Shown here: in pieces, positions 1-10,486 of the stretch
Position numbering within the stretch: position 1 is the first letter of the stretch
Layout of the letters: each line of letters starts with the position of its first letter
From: Piscinibacter aquaticus
GTDB taxonomy: Bacteria; Pseudomonadota; Gammaproteobacteria; Burkholderiales; Burkholderiaceae_C
Assembly: GCA_007994965.1 (NCBI GenBank)
Contig: VOPW01000001.1
Span: forward strand, 3,286,001-3,350,000
Direction of reading: 5' to 3'
Length of the DNA: 64,000 bases
Position numbers and translations under genes: made by a program
The notes under the pieces: model-generated
Databases searched by the model: none
What the model was told of the DNA's origin: nothing
Seen by the model: only the letters and a program-made list of their open reading frames with translations

Positions 1-396
1 CTTCTTCGCATCGATCGCCACGACGATGCACTGCGCGCCGTATTTGGCCGAGGCGTCGCGAATCACCTGCGGGTTGGCCACCGCGGCCGAGTTGAAACTG
101 ACCTTGTCGGCACCGGCATTGAGCAATCGCCGCACGTCGTCGACCGTGCGCACGCCGCCGCCCACCGTGAGCGGAATGAACACCTGCGAGGCCACCGCCT
201 CGATGATGTGCAGGATCAGGTCGCGCCCGTCGCTGGTGGCGGTGATGTCGAGGAAGGTGAGCTCGTCGGCGCCCTGCTCGTTGTAGCGAGCGGCGATCTC
301 GACCGGATCACCGGCGTCGCGCAGCTCGACGAAGTTGACGCCCTTGACGACCCGGCCTCCAGTGACGTCGAGGCAGGGGATGATTCTTTTTGGCAA
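1..396 (-). CDS. hisF: Imidazole glycerol phosphate synthase cyclase subunit HisF (5' part only)
   Basis: This is the cyclase half of cytoplasmic imidazole glycerol phosphate synthase, which uses ammonia from HisH to turn PRFAR into IGP and AICAR. Only about 132 N-terminal residues are present; the gene runs off the left edge. The first strand [16 protein letters not shown], carrying a catalytic Asp, and the phosphate loop [14 protein letters not shown] are readable. The start is awkward. No ATG is available; the TTG at 394-396 is in frame, while the TTG at 398-400 would give the usual MLAK start but sits one frame off across a run of five T (387-391). A homopolymer miscount is likely. The start lies about ten bases after the hisA stop, so the two are co-transcribed. 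Confidence 0.95.
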   Translation of the reverse strand, partial: MPKRIIPCLDVTGGRVVKGVNFVELRDAGDPVEIAARYNEQGADELTFLDITATSDGRDLILHIIEAVASQVFIPLTVGGGVRTVDDVRRLLNAGADKVSFNSAAVANPQVIRDASAKYGAQCIVVAIDAKK

Positions 397-405
397 GCAA
401 CGCGG

Positions 406-1151
406 TCAGGCCTCGCCGTTGAGTTCGTCGGCGCGGGCCTGCGCGGCGGCGAAATCGAGGTCGCCGGTGTAGATCGCCCGGCCGCAGATCACACCCTCGA
501 TGCCTTCCGATTCGACCGCGCAGAGCTTTTCGATATCGGCCATGTTCGACAGGCCGCCCGAGGCGATCACGGAATCGTCAGCGCCTGCGCGAGCTTCACC
601 GTGGCCTCGATGTTGATGCCGCTGAGCATGCCGTCGCGGCCGATGTCGGTGTAGATCACGCCCTCGACACCGTAGTCCTGGAACTTCTGCGCCTGGTCGA
701 CCACCTCGTGGCCGGTGAGCTTGCTCCAGCCGTCGGTGGCGACCTTGCCGTCCTTCGCGTCCAGCCCGACGATGATGTGGCCGCCGAAGGCGGTGCAGGC
801 ATCGTGCAGGAAGCCGGGGTTCTTCACCGCGGCCGTGCCGATGATGATGTAGCTCAGGCCGTCGTCGAGGTAGCGCTCGATGGTGTCGAGGTCGCGGATG
901 CCGCCGCCGAGCTGCACCGGGATCTCGTCGCCCACCTCGGCGAGGATCGCCTTGATGGCCCCCTCGTTGACCGGCTTGCCGGCGAAGGCACCGTTGAGGT
1001 CGACGAGGTGCAAGCGCCGCGCACCGGCGTCGACCCAGCGCCGCGCCATCGCAGCCGGGTCTTCGCCAAAGGTGGTGGACTCGCTCATGTCGCCCTGCTT
1101 GAGGCGAACACATCGACCGTCTTTCAGGTCAATCGCGGGGATCAGCAGCAT
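406..1151 (-). CDS. hisA: ProFAR isomerase HisA (one apparent frameshift)
   Basis: HisA isomerises ProFAR to PRFAR in the fourth step of histidine synthesis. It is a TIM barrel of about 248 residues, the normal family length. The start [17 protein letters not shown] contains catalytic Asp8, and the second catalytic Asp is in YTDIGRDGM. The frame breaks near 570: LAQALTIP runs into a stop, while the next frame continues [13 protein letters not shown] to the true end NGEA. Adding one base restores PVIASGG, a highly conserved stretch. The gene sits between hisH and hisF in a seven-gene his run. An essential anabolic gene broken by one base next to intact neighbours looks like a sequence error. 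Confidence 0.95.
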
Positions 1152-1214
1152 GGCCGATGGGCGTGGTGGGGAAGAGGGGGCACCCGAGGAGGTGGGGTGT
1201 GCAGGGGAAAGCCT

Positions 1215-1858
1215 TCAGGGATTCCAGTGCAGGAAGTTTCGGTACAGCGCGAGACCATGCTCGGCGCTCTTCTCGGGGTGAAACTGCGTCGCAAAAATAT
1301 TATCCCGGGCCACCGCGCGTAAAGCGCCCGCCGTAGTCGGCTTCGCCCACGCTGTGGCGCGCGTCCGACGGGCGGGCGTAGAAGCTGTGCACGAAGTAGA
1401 AGTACGCGTTGTCCGGCACGCCGGCCCAGACCGGGTGCGGCCGGGCCTGCACCACGGTTCCAGCCCATCTGGGGCACCTTGTAGCGGCTGCCGTCAGGCT
1501 GGGTGAGGCCTTCCAGCTGGAAGCGCACCACCTCGCCCGGAATCAGGCCCAGCCCGTCAGTGGGCCCTTCCTCGCTGCGCTCCAGCAGCATCTGCATGCC
1601 CACGCACACGCCCATCATCGGCTTGCGCGCGGCGGCGTCGAGCACGGCGTCCTGCAGGCCGGAGTCGCGCAGCTCCCGCATGCAGTCCGGCATGGCGCCC
1701 TGCCCCGGCAGCACGATGCGCTCGGCGGCGAACACGTCTTCCGGCCGGCTGGTGACGACCACCTCGAAGCCGGTACCCTGGGTGACGTGCATCACCGCCT
1801 GCGACACCGAGCGCAGGTTGCCCATGCCGTAGTCGACGACGGCGACGGTCTTGCCCAT
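1215..1858 (-). CDS. hisH: Imidazole glycerol phosphate synthase glutaminase subunit HisH (two apparent frameshifts)
   Basis: HisH is a class I glutamine amidotransferase that feeds ammonia to HisF. The nucleophile Cys85 lies in [11 protein letters not shown], and the His-Glu pair is in [13 protein letters not shown] near the C-terminus. The N-terminal frame reads [18 protein letters not shown] to KVPQMGWN. Frame breaks near 1455 and near 1315 must be bridged to read the middle ([16 protein letters not shown]) and the end ([11 protein letters not shown]). Restored length is about 214 residues, as usual for the family. The stop is at 1215-1217. The ATG (1856-1858) comes directly after the hisB stop (1860-1862), so translation is probably coupled. 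Confidence 0.93.
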
Positions 1859-1859
1859 C

Positions 1860-2455
1860 TCAGAGGCTGCCCTTGGTGGACGGGATCACGCCCGCCGAGC
1901 GCGGATCGATGGCCAAGGCCATGCGCAGTGCGCGGCCGAAGGCCTTGAACACCGTCTCGGACGGTGGTGGGCGTTCTCGCCCTTCAGGTTGTCGATGTGC
2001 AGCGTCACCAGCGCGTGGTTGACGAAGCCCTGGAAGAATTCGTAGGTCAGCTGGGTGTCGAAGCCGCCGACCATGCCGGCCTTGAACGGCACGTGCATGT
2101 GCAGGCCCGGGCGACCGGAGAAATCGACCACGACGCGCGACAGCGCCTCGTCCAGCGGCACGTAGGCGTGGCCGTAGCGCGTCAGGCCCTTCTTGTCGCC
2201 CACCGCCTTGGCCACCGCCATGCCCAGCGTGATGCCGACATCTTCCACCGTGTGATGGCCATCGATGTGCAGGTCGCCCTTGGCGTCGATGTCGAGGTCG
2301 ATCAGCCCGTGGCGGGCGATCTGGTCGAGCATGTGGTCGAAGAAGCCGATGCCGGTGGCGAGCTTCGCTTCGCCGGTGCCGTCGAGGTTGACGGCGACGC
2401 GAATCTGCGTCTCCTTGGTGTTGCGGGTGACGTCGGCGGTACGGGGCGTGGTCAT
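1860..2455 (-). CDS. hisB: Imidazoleglycerol-phosphate dehydratase HisB (one apparent frameshift)
   Basis: HisB dehydrates IGP to imidazole acetol phosphate. It is the short, monofunctional type of about 198 residues, with no N-terminal phosphatase domain. Metal-binding histidine motifs are visible: [23 protein letters not shown] and the later NAHH. The frame breaks near 1957, just after NAHH, where the family has [15 protein letters not shown]; adding one base (CCGT to CCAGT) restores a Gln and the rest, ending IPSTKGSL. The start abuts the hisC stop (2456-2458). A separate histidinol phosphatase must be encoded elsewhere, since none is present here. Confidence 0.94.
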
Positions 2456-3538
2456 CTACAGGCTCGCTTTCAGCGCGTCGATCATCAGGGTGTTCTCTTC
2501 CGGCGTACCCACCGTCAGGCGCAGGCAGTGGGCCAGCAGCGGGTGCAGGCCGGCGATGTGCTTGATCAGCACGCCGCGCTGCTTCATGCCCTCGAAGGCG
2601 CGCTTCGAGTCGGGCACGCGCACGAGGATCATGTTGGCCTCGCTGGGGAAGGCCTTGACGCCCGGCATCGCCGCCAGCGCCTTCTGCAGGCGTTCGCGCT
2701 CGCTGCGCAGGATCGCCGCACGGCGGGCAAACTCATCGGCATGCTCGAGCGCGAACAGCGTCGCCTCGGCATTGAGCACGCTGATGTTGTAGGGCGGGCG
2801 CACCTTGTCGATCTCGTCGATCAGCGCCGCCGCGCCGGCCATGTAGCCCAGTCGCACGCCGGCCAGTCCGAACTTGGAGAGCGTGCGCATCACCAGCACA
2901 TGCTCGTGCGCGGCCATGCGCTGCATCCAGGTCTTCGAGGAGAAGGGTTGGTAGGCCTCGTCGAACACCACCAGCCCGTTCTGCTTCCCCACCGCGGCGA
3001 CGATGCGCTCGATCACCGCATCGTCGAACAGGTTGGCCGTCGGGTTGTTCGGGTAGGCGATGTAGGTGATCGCCGGGCGGTGCTGTTCGATGGCCGCGAG
3101 CATCGCCGCTTCGTCGAGCTCGAAGTCGGCCGTCAGCGGCACGCCGACGAACTTCAGGCCCTGCAGCCTGGCCGACATCTCGTACATCACGAAGCCGGGC
3201 AGCGGCGCGAGGATGGTGGCGCCGGGCACGTCGCAAGCCATCGCCAGCAGGCTGATCAGTTCGTCGGAGCCGTTGCCCAGCATCAGCTTGCAGCCCGCCG
3301 GCAGTTTGACGTAGGCGTTGAGCGCAGCGAGCACGTCGGCCACGCACTGTGTCGGGTAGCGGTTGATCGCGACACGGCCGAGCCGCTCGCCGAGTTCGCG
3401 CTGCAGTTCGGGCGGCAGGCGGAACGGGTTTTCCATCGCGTCGAGCTTGACCAGGCCGGCGCTCGGCTGGATCGCATAGGCGTGCATCGACTGCACGTCC
3501 TGGCGGATCACCTTCTGCATGCGGTCGGCGAGGCTCAT
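2456..3538 (-). CDS. hisC: Histidinol-phosphate aminotransferase HisC
   Basis: HisC is the PLP-dependent transaminase that converts imidazole acetol phosphate plus glutamate to histidinol phosphate. The frame is uninterrupted for 360 residues. The Schiff-base lysine is Lys222 in [15 protein letters not shown]. The substrate and phosphate elements [23 protein letters not shown] and FDEAYQPF are all present in order. The ATG at 3536-3538 overlaps the hisD stop codon (ATGA), which fixes the start and implies coupled translation. It is one of the few histidine genes here without a frame break. Confidence 0.97.
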   Translation of the reverse strand: MSLADRMQKVIRQDVQSMHAYAIQPSAGLVKLDAMENPFRLPPELQRELGERLGRVAINRYPTQCVADVLAALNAYVKLPAGCKLMLGNGSDELISLLAMACDVPGATILAPLPGFVMYEMSARLQGLKFVGVPLTADFELDEAAMLAAIEQHRPAITYIAYPNNPTANLFDDAVIERIVAAVGKQNGLVVFDEAYQPFSSKTWMQRMAAHEHVLVMRTLSKFGLAGVRLGYMAGAAALIDEIDKVRPPYNISVLNAEATLFALEHADEFARRAAILRSERERLQKALAAMPGVKAFPSEANMILVRVPDSKRAFEGMKQRGVLIKHIAGLHPLLAHCLRLTVGTPEENTLMIDALKASL

Positions 3539-4860
3539 CGCACACCGCCCGTCTTCAGCCGGAACTCGGCCGCCTGCGCATGCGCCTGCAGGCCCTCGCC
3601 ATAGGCCAGCTCGGCGGCGATGGTGCCCAGCACCTGCGCGCCGGCCTCGCTCACCTCGATCAGGCTGCTGCGCTTCTGGAAGTCGTAGACCCCCAGCGGC
3701 GAGCTGAAGCGCGCCGTGCCTGACGTGGGCAGCACATGGTTCGGCCCGGCGCAGTAGTCGCCCAGGCTCTCGCTGGTGAAGGCGCCGAGAAAGATCGCGC
3801 CGGCGTGCTTCAGCAGCGGCTCCCAGCGGTGCGGCTCGCGACTGGAGACCTCCAGGTGCTCCGGCGCGATGCGGTTGCTGATCGCGCAGGCCTCTTCCAT
3901 CGAGCGCGTGTGGATCAGCGCGCCGCGGCCTTCGAGCGAGGCGCGGATCACGTCGCGGCGCGGCATGCCGGGCAGCAGCCGCTCGATCTCGGCCTTGACC
4001 TTGGCGATGTAGCCGGCGTCCGGGCACAGCAGGATGCTCTGCGCGAGTTCGTCGTGCTCCGCCCGGCTGAAGAGATCCATCGCCACCCAGTCGGCCGGCG
4101 TGCTGCCATCGGCCAGCACGAGGATCTCGCTCGGCCCGGCGATCATGTCGATGCCGACCTTGCCGAAGACGCGCCGCTTGGCGCTGGCCACGTAGGCATT
4201 GCCCGGGCCGGTGATCTTGTCGACCGCCGGGACCGTGGCCGTGCCATGCGCCAGCGCACCGACCGCCTGCGCGCCGCCGATCGTGAAGGCGCGGCTGACG
4301 CCGGCCACGGCCGCGGCAGCCAGCACCAGGGCATTGCGTTCGCCCTTCGGGGTCGGCACCACCATGACGATCTCGCCGACGCCGGCCACGTGGGCCGGGA
4401 TCGCATTCATCAGCACGCTGGACGGATAAGCCGCCTTGCCGCCGGGCACGTAGATGCCGACGCGGTCCAGCGGCGTGACCTTCTGGCCGAGCAGCGTGCC
4501 ATCGGCATCGCGGTAGCTCCAGCTGCGGCCGCAGGCTTCGAGCTGGCGCTGGTGGTAGTCGCGCACGCGCGCCGCCGCGGCCTCGAGCGCGCTGCGCTGC
4601 GCCGGCGTGATCTGCTGCAGCGCGGCCTTCAGCTCGTCCTGCGTGATCTCCAGCTCGGCCATCGACGCGGCGGCCAGGCCGTCGAAGCGCTGCGTGTACT
4701 CCAGCACCGCCGCGTCGCCGCGCTTCTCGACATCGGCGAGGATGTCGGCCACCCGCGTCTCGATCGCCGCATCGGTCTCCGCCGACCAGTGCAGCACGCG
4801 CGCGAACTCGGCCTCGAAGTCGGCGGCGATGGTGGCGAGCTGGCGGAGGGCGACGGTCAT
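3535..4860 (-). CDS. hisD: Histidinol dehydrogenase HisD
   Basis: HisD is the zinc-dependent enzyme that catalyses the last two steps, L-histidinol to L-histidinal to L-histidine, with NAD. The frame is intact at 441 residues, a typical length. Recognisable blocks are the NAD/substrate region [16 protein letters not shown] and [14 protein letters not shown], the zinc and catalytic stretch [11 protein letters not shown], and the APEHLEV block with catalytic His. The ATG overlaps the hisG stop by four bases and the stop overlaps the hisC start by four bases, so hisG-hisD-hisC form a tightly coupled unit. Confidence 0.98.
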   Translation of the reverse strand: MTVALRQLATIAADFEAEFARVLHWSAETDAAIETRVADILADVEKRGDAAVLEYTQRFDGLAAASMAELEITQDELKAALQQITPAQRSALEAAAARVRDYHQRQLEACGRSWSYRDADGTLLGQKVTPLDRVGIYVPGGKAAYPSSVLMNAIPAHVAGVGEIVMVVPTPKGERNALVLAAAAVAGVSRAFTIGGAQAVGALAHGTATVPAVDKITGPGNAYVASAKRRVFGKVGIDMIAGPSEILVLADGSTPADWVAMDLFSRAEHDELAQSILLCPDAGYIAKVKAEIERLLPGMPRRDVIRASLEGRGALIHTRSMEEACAISNRIAPEHLEVSSREPHRWEPLLKHAGAIFLGAFTSESLGDYCAGPNHVLPTSGTARFSSPLGVYDFQKRSSLIEVSEAGAQVLGTIAAELAYGEGLQAHAQAAEFRLKTGGVR

Positions 4861-5500
4861 GGCTGGCTTCCGACGGCGGATTCGAACGCGTCGATGATGG
4901 CGCGGATGGGTTCGCGCTTGAGCTTGAGCGCGGCCTGGTTGACGACCAGGCGCGACGAGATCTGCATGATCTGCTCGACCTCGACGAGGTGGTTGGCCTT
5001 CAGCGTGCTGCCGGTGGAGACCAGGTCGACGATCGCGTCGGCCGTGCCGGTCAGCGGCGCCAGCTCCATCGAGCCGTAGAGCTTGATCAGGTCGACGTGC
5101 ACGCCCTTGTTGGCGAAGTGATCGCGGGCGATCTGCGTGTACTTGTGGCCACGCGCAGCCGCGAGCCCTGCTTCACCGCGCCGGCATAGTCGAAATCGGC
5201 GCGCACGGCCACGCTCATGCGGCACTTCGCGATCTTCAGGTCCAGCGGCTGGTACAGGCCCTGGCCGCCGTGCTCGATCAGCGTGTCGCGGCCGACCACG
5301 CCGAGATCGGCGCCGCCATGCTGCACGTAGGTGGGCACGTCGGTGGCGCGCACGAGCACGATGCGAACGTCCGGCCGGTTGGTGCCGATGATGAGCTTGC
5401 GGCTCTTCTCCGGATCCTCGGCCACCTCGATGCCGGCCGCCTTCAGCAGCGGCAGGGTCTCGTCGAAGATGCGGCCCTTGGACAGCGCGAGCGTGATCAT
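4857..5500 (-). CDS. hisG: ATP phosphoribosyltransferase HisG, short form (one apparent frameshift)
   Basis: HisG catalyses the first committed step, ATP plus PRPP to phosphoribosyl-ATP. At about 214 residues this is the short form, which lacks the C-terminal regulatory domain and works with HisZ, a histidyl-tRNA synthetase-like subunit; no hisZ is in this window. The N-terminus [19 protein letters not shown] and the PRPP-binding region [14 protein letters not shown] are clear. The frame breaks near 5148: RLRVAT is followed by [15 protein letters not shown] only after adding one base (GCCACAAG to GCCACCAAG). The ATG at 5498-5500 follows a 78-base gap that holds a dispersed repeat. Confidence 0.95.
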
Positions 5501-5507
5501 GGCAGCG

Positions 5508-5578
5508 CCCGCCCGGCCGCCCGAAGGGCGCTGCGCGCCCCCCTCGGGGGCAGCGAACGAAGTGAGCTTAGGGGGGCT
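5508..5578. repeat. Dispersed GC-rich intergenic repeat, copy A
   Basis: The gap between murA and hisG is filled by a palindromic element with the core CCCCTCGGGGGCAG followed by GAACGAAGTGAGC and a G-run. The same core, with a similar flank of short hairpins, occurs at 16850-16916 and, in reverse orientation, at 42155-42228. In the direction of transcription it can fold into CCCCC/GGGGG and GCCC/GGGC hairpins. Elements of this type are common between genes in Burkholderiales. Here it lies inside an operon-like run, so it may attenuate or process the transcript rather than end it. Confidence 0.75.
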
Positions 5579-6838
<1,260 letters not shown>

Positions 6839-6925
6839 GAGGATGAGTGCCGGCCCCATGCCCACGGCTCCCGAGACCCGCGCTGGGCGCAGGCCCGAGC
6901 GCCGCAGTGAACACTGCGGCGGAGT

Positions 6926-7195
6926 TCAGTGGTGGTGGGTGGTGGCCGAACCGGCTTGCGAAGCCCATTCGGCGGGGGTCAGCGTCTTCATCGACAGGGC
7001 GTGGATCTGCTCGCGCATTCTATCGCCCAGGGCCTGGTAGACCCGCTGGTGGCGCTTGACGCGGCTGGCGCCCTCGAATTCGGCCGAGACGATGGTGGCG
7101 AAGAAGTGCCGTCCGTCGCCCTCGACCTCGAGATGTTCGCAGGCCAGCCCCTGCGCAATGAAGCGCTGCACTTCGGCGGGAGTCGGGTCGGCCAT
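6926..7195 (-). CDS. ibaG: BolA-family protein IbaG/YrbA
   Basis: This small cytosolic BolA-family protein of 89 residues is of the IbaG (YrbA) type, which works with monothiol glutaredoxins in iron-sulfur handling and acid stress. The BolA fold is recognisable from EVEGDGRHFFATIVSAEF and the strongly conserved helix RVKRHQRVYQALGDRM, followed by IHALSMKTLTPAEW. It lies upstream of murA and downstream of an ABC export pair, the conserved betaproteobacterial arrangement. The C-terminal His triplet is a natural tail in this sequence. The frame is intact. Confidence 0.93.
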   Translation of the reverse strand: MADPTPAEVQRFIAQGLACEHLEVEGDGRHFFATIVSAEFEGASRVKRHQRVYQALGDRMREQIHALSMKTLTPAEWASQAGSATTHHH

Positions 7196-7205
7196 GGGGC
7201 GGATT

Positions 7206-7985
7206 CTAGTGGCGGAGCTTGTAGCCGGTGCGCAGCAGGTGCAAGGCGGCGCCCGCCACGACCACGAAAGCCGTTGCCACGATCGCCAGGCTCATCCACG
7301 GGGACACGTCGCTGACCCCGAAGAAGCCGCGCCGGAATCCGTCGATCATGTAGAAGAACGGATTCAGGTGGCTCACCGCCTGCCAGAACGCCGGCAGCGA
7401 GTGCACGGAATAGAACACGCCGGAGAGGAACGTCATCGGCATGATGATGAAGTTCTGGAAGCCAGCCATCTGGTCGAACTTCTCCGCCCAGAGCCCGGCG
7501 ATCAGGCCCAGCGAGCCGAGCATCGCCGCGCCGAGCACGGCAAAGACGACGATCCACCACGGCTCGGCCGCATGCAGCGGCGCGAACCACACGGTGACCA
7601 GCAGCACGCCGGTGCCGACCACCAGCCCGCGCACCATCGAGGCGCCGACATAGGCGGCGAACCACGCCCAGTGCGACAGCGGCGTCACCAGCAGGAAGAC
7701 GAGGTTGCCGGTGATCTTGCTCTGGATCAGCGAAGAGCTGCTGTTGGCGAAGGCGTTCTGCAGCACGCTCATCATCACCAGGCCGGGGATCAGGAAGCTG
7801 GTGTAGCCGATGCGGTCATAGACCTTCACGTGGTCTTCGAGCACGTGGCCGAAGATCAGCAGGTACAGCACCGCGGTGAGCACCGGCGCCGCCACCGTCT
7901 GGAAGCTGACCTTCCAGAAGCGCAGCACCTCCTTGTAGAGCAGTGTGCTCGTGCCGCTGAACGGGCCCGTCGTCGTGCTGCTCAT
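7206..7985 (-). CDS. ABC-2 type transporter permease (YadH-like)
   Basis: This is an inner-membrane permease of the ABC-2 export family, 259 residues with about six membrane segments. Residues 1-30 are cytosolic (LYKEVLRFWKVSFQTV), followed by hydrophobic helices, the conserved FLSGVFYSVHSLPAFWQ region and LNPFFYMIDGFRRGFFG near the end. It most resembles E. coli YadH. The stop overlaps nothing, but the ATG (7983-7985) overlaps the stop of the ATPase gene upstream, so the two form one transporter. The substrate is not evident from sequence; lipid or drug export are both possible. The frame is intact. Confidence 0.9.
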   Translation of the reverse strand: MSSTTTGPFSGTSTLLYKEVLRFWKVSFQTVAAPVLTAVLYLLIFGHVLEDHVKVYDRIGYTSFLIPGLVMMSVLQNAFANSSSSLIQSKITGNLVFLLVTPLSHWAWFAAYVGASMVRGLVVGTGVLLVTVWFAPLHAAEPWWIVVFAVLGAAMLGSLGLIAGLWAEKFDQMAGFQNFIIMPMTFLSGVFYSVHSLPAFWQAVSHLNPFFYMIDGFRRGFFGVSDVSPWMSLAIVATAFVVVAGAALHLLRTGYKLRH

Positions 7986-8900
7986 GCCGCCACCTTCTGC
8001 GGTTCGCCTTGCATGATCTCGAGGAAGACGTCCTCCAGGTCGGCGCGGCCGATCTCAGGTCTTCCGGCTTGCAGCCGGCGGCCCGCAGCGTGGCGAGGAT
8101 GGTCTCGACCCCGGCCGCGTCGTGAGCCTTGACCTGCACGATGCGCCCGGTCACGCGCGACTGCGCCGCGAGTGCGGCCGGCAGCGCCTGGTCCATCTTG
8201 AAGCGCAGCATCGTGCTGGCGGTGCCGGCCAGCAGCGCCGAGGTGCGGTCGAGCGCGACCACGCGGCCCTGCTTGAGCATCGCGATGCGGCCGGCCAGCG
8301 CCTCGGCCTCCTCGAGGTAATGCGTGGTCAGCAGCACCGTGTGGCCTTCCCTGTTCAGGCGGGCGACGAACTGCCACAAGGTCTGGCGCAGTTCCACGTC
8401 CACCCCGGCGGTCGGCTCGTCGAGCACGATCACCGGCGGCCGGTGCACCAGCGCCTGCGCCACCAGCACGCGGCGCTTCATGCCGCCACTGAGCTGGCGC
8501 ATGTTGGCATCGGCCTTGTCGGCCGGCCGAGGTTGGCGAGCAGTTCGTCGATCCAGGCGTCGTTGTTCTTGACGCCGAAGTACCCGCTCTGGATGCGCAG
8601 CGTCTCGCGCACGCTGAAGAAGGGGTCGAAGACCAGCTCCTGCGGCACGATGCCGAGGCTGCGGCGCGCGGCGGCGTAATCGCTCACCACCTCGTGGCCC
8701 ATCACCGTGACGCGGCCGGCGCTGGCGCGCGACAGGCCGGCGAGGATGCTGATCAGCGTCGTCTTGCCCGCGCCGTTGGGGCCGAGCAGGCCGAAGAACT
8801 CGCCGGGCTCGATGTCGAAGCTGACGTCGCTCAGCGCGTGCACCTCGCCGCGTGCACCGCGGTAGGTCTTGGAGACGTTCTGGAAGGAAATGGCGGGCAT
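7982..8900 (-). CDS. ABC transporter ATP-binding protein (YadG-like; two apparent frameshifts)
   Basis: This is the ATPase partner of the adjacent ABC-2 permease. Walker A is GPNGAGKTT (residues 40-48), the signature is RQLSGGMKRR, Walker B is VIVLDEPTAGVD, and the H-loop is LLTTHYLEEAE. Total length is about 306 residues, normal for the family. The frame breaks near 8523 (LANLG, then ADKADANMRQ) and near 8055 (PEDL, then EIGRADLEDVFLEIM). Both are repaired by one base that recreates a CCWGG site. The ATG at 8898-8900 faces a divergent tetR-type gene across about 117 bases, where the promoters should lie. Confidence 0.92.
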
Positions 8901-9017
8901 GGGCGCGGGATTGTAGGCAGCCGCCCTCGCTCGTGCAGCCGGCGCCGATTAGGGGCGACGCTCGTAGGAGGCGCCGGGCAACGGTGCTAGATTGTCCGCA
9001 CGCCACAAGAGCCGCCC

Positions 9018-9680
9018 ATGGCCACCACGCCCAAGAAACCGCGCCGCACGGCCGAACGCATCCTGGAGGTCACGCTCGAGCTGTTCAACCGCTTCGGCGA
9101 GCCGAACGTCTCGACCACGCTGATCTCCGCCGAGCTGAACATCAGCCCCGGCAACCTCTACTACCACTACCCGGCCAAGGACGAGCTGATCAACAGCCTG
9201 TTCGACCGCTACGAGAAAGCGCTCAGCGAGCTGCTTCAGGCCGCCGACAGTGTGCGCAACGTGGAAGACGCCCGGCTGCTCTTCCACATGCTCTTTGAGC
9301 TGATCTGGCAGTACCGCTTCCTCTACCGCGACCTCAACGACCTGCTCTCGAAGAACCGCCGACTGGAGACGCATTTCCAGTTTGTGCTGCGCAACAAGAA
9401 CCGTGCCATCCAGTCGGTGATGGCCGGCCTGACGCGCGGCGGCGCGATGAAGATCGAGACCCGCGACATGGCGCCGGTGGCCACCGCGATGGCGGTGGTG
9501 CTGACCTACTGGCTGAGCTACGAGTACGTGCGCGACCCGCGCCGCGCGCTGGAGCCCGAGAGCGCCAGCGCGGCGCTGCTGCGCGGCGCCTTCCACGTGC
9601 TCAGCCTGCTGATCCCCTATCTGGAGCCCGCCCAGCGCGACCACCTGCACACGCTGGCCGGCCAGTACGACAAGAGCTGA
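9018..9680 (+). CDS. TetR/AcrR family transcriptional regulator
   Basis: This 220-residue regulator has an N-terminal TetR helix-turn-helix: RRTAERILEVTLELFNRFGE, then VSTTLISAELNISPGNLYYH with the typical NLYYHYPAKDELI recognition-helix ending (about residues 10-57). The C-terminal two thirds form a helical ligand-binding domain with no recognisable ligand signature. It is transcribed divergently from the ABC export operon, and its closest downstream gene is a TPR protein 31 bases away. It may control the ABC pair, the TPR gene or itself. The frame is intact. Confidence 0.92.
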   Translation: MATTPKKPRRTAERILEVTLELFNRFGEPNVSTTLISAELNISPGNLYYHYPAKDELINSLFDRYEKALSELLQAADSVRNVEDARLLFHMLFELIWQYRFLYRDLNDLLSKNRRLETHFQFVLRNKNRAIQSVMAGLTRGGAMKIETRDMAPVATAMAVVLTYWLSYEYVRDPRRALEPESASAALLRGAFHVLSLLIPYLEPAQRDHLHTLAGQYDKS

Positions 9681-9711
9681 ACCGCCCCGAGCATCACCCA
9701 GGAGACAAGAC

Positions 9712-10485
9712 ATGGCCAAGTGGACCGCCTTTCCGCACGACAACGCCGACTACAGCTACGACGCCGCCGCCCTCAAGAAGAAGTGGGCGCGGCTGCACGC
9801 CGGCGACGCCGAGCCGCTGCCGAAGGACGACAAGGTGCTCGCCGCCTGGGCGCTGTTCCATGCGGGTGACTTCCAGAAGGCCTACGACGCCGGGCTGAAG
9901 GCCGGTGGCGCGGGCATCACGGTGGCCAACAAGGCGCAGTCGATCTACGCCAACTACCTCGAGAAGAGCGAGAAGACCAAGCTCGCGATGTTCATGGAGG
10001 TCTCCGAGCGCGCCGAGGCGCAGCAGGCCGAAGACCCGAAGAATCCCAACGCACGGTACTGGCAGGCCTATGCGCTGGGCCGCTACAGCCAGGGCATCAG
10101 CGTGGCCAAGGCGCTGGCCCAGGGCCTGGGCAGCAAGGTCAAGAATGCGCTGGAGACGGCGATCAAGCTGCAGCCCCGGCATGCCGATGCGCACATCGCG
10201 CTCGGCGCCTTCCACGCCGAGGTGATCGACAAGGTCGGCGCGCTGCTCGGCCGCACCCAGGGCGCCAGCAAGGACCAGGGTCTCCTGATGTACAAGACCG
10301 CGATCAAGCTGAACCCGAATTCGGCCATCGCGATGGTGGAGTACGCCAACGGCCTGGTGATGCTCGAAGGCGACAAGAAGATGAAGGAGGCCGAGAAGCT
10401 CTACGCCGATGCGGCCGCCTTCGAGCCGGCCGATGCGATGGAGCGGCTCGACGTGGAGATGGCCAAGGCGGAGTTGGAAGACTGA
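9712..10485 (+). CDS. Cytosolic tetratricopeptide-repeat protein of unknown function
   Basis: This intact 257-residue protein lacks a signal peptide and is largely alpha-helical. Helical pairs resembling TPR units are visible around residues 45-75 (VLAAWALFHAGDFQKAYDAG), 105-160 (NARYWQAYALGRYSQG; ALETAIKLQPRHADAHIAL) and 185-245 (MYKTAIKLNPNSAIAMVEYA; AEKLYADAAAFEPAD). TPR arrays are protein-binding scaffolds. An AGGAGA ribosome site lies about six bases before ATG 9712. It follows the TetR gene on the same strand and converges with the MFS gene. I do not recognise a specific family name and assign no function. Confidence 0.85.
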   Translation: MAKWTAFPHDNADYSYDAAALKKKWARLHAGDAEPLPKDDKVLAAWALFHAGDFQKAYDAGLKAGGAGITVANKAQSIYANYLEKSEKTKLAMFMEVSERAEAQQAEDPKNPNARYWQAYALGRYSQGISVAKALAQGLGSKVKNALETAIKLQPRHADAHIALGAFHAEVIDKVGALLGRTQGASKDQGLLMYKTAIKLNPNSAIAMVEYANGLVMLEGDKKMKEAEKLYADAAAFEPADAMERLDVEMAKAELED

Positions 10486-10486
10486 G

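Noticed and set aside
1964..3604. A 546-codon plus-strand open frame opposite hisB and hisC
   Set aside because: Very high GC removes stop codons on the other strand. The minus-strand genes are well conserved, and this translation is rich in Arg, His, Val and Ala with no recognisable domain. Similar antisense frames at 5270-6910 and 18593-20284 were left out for the same reason.
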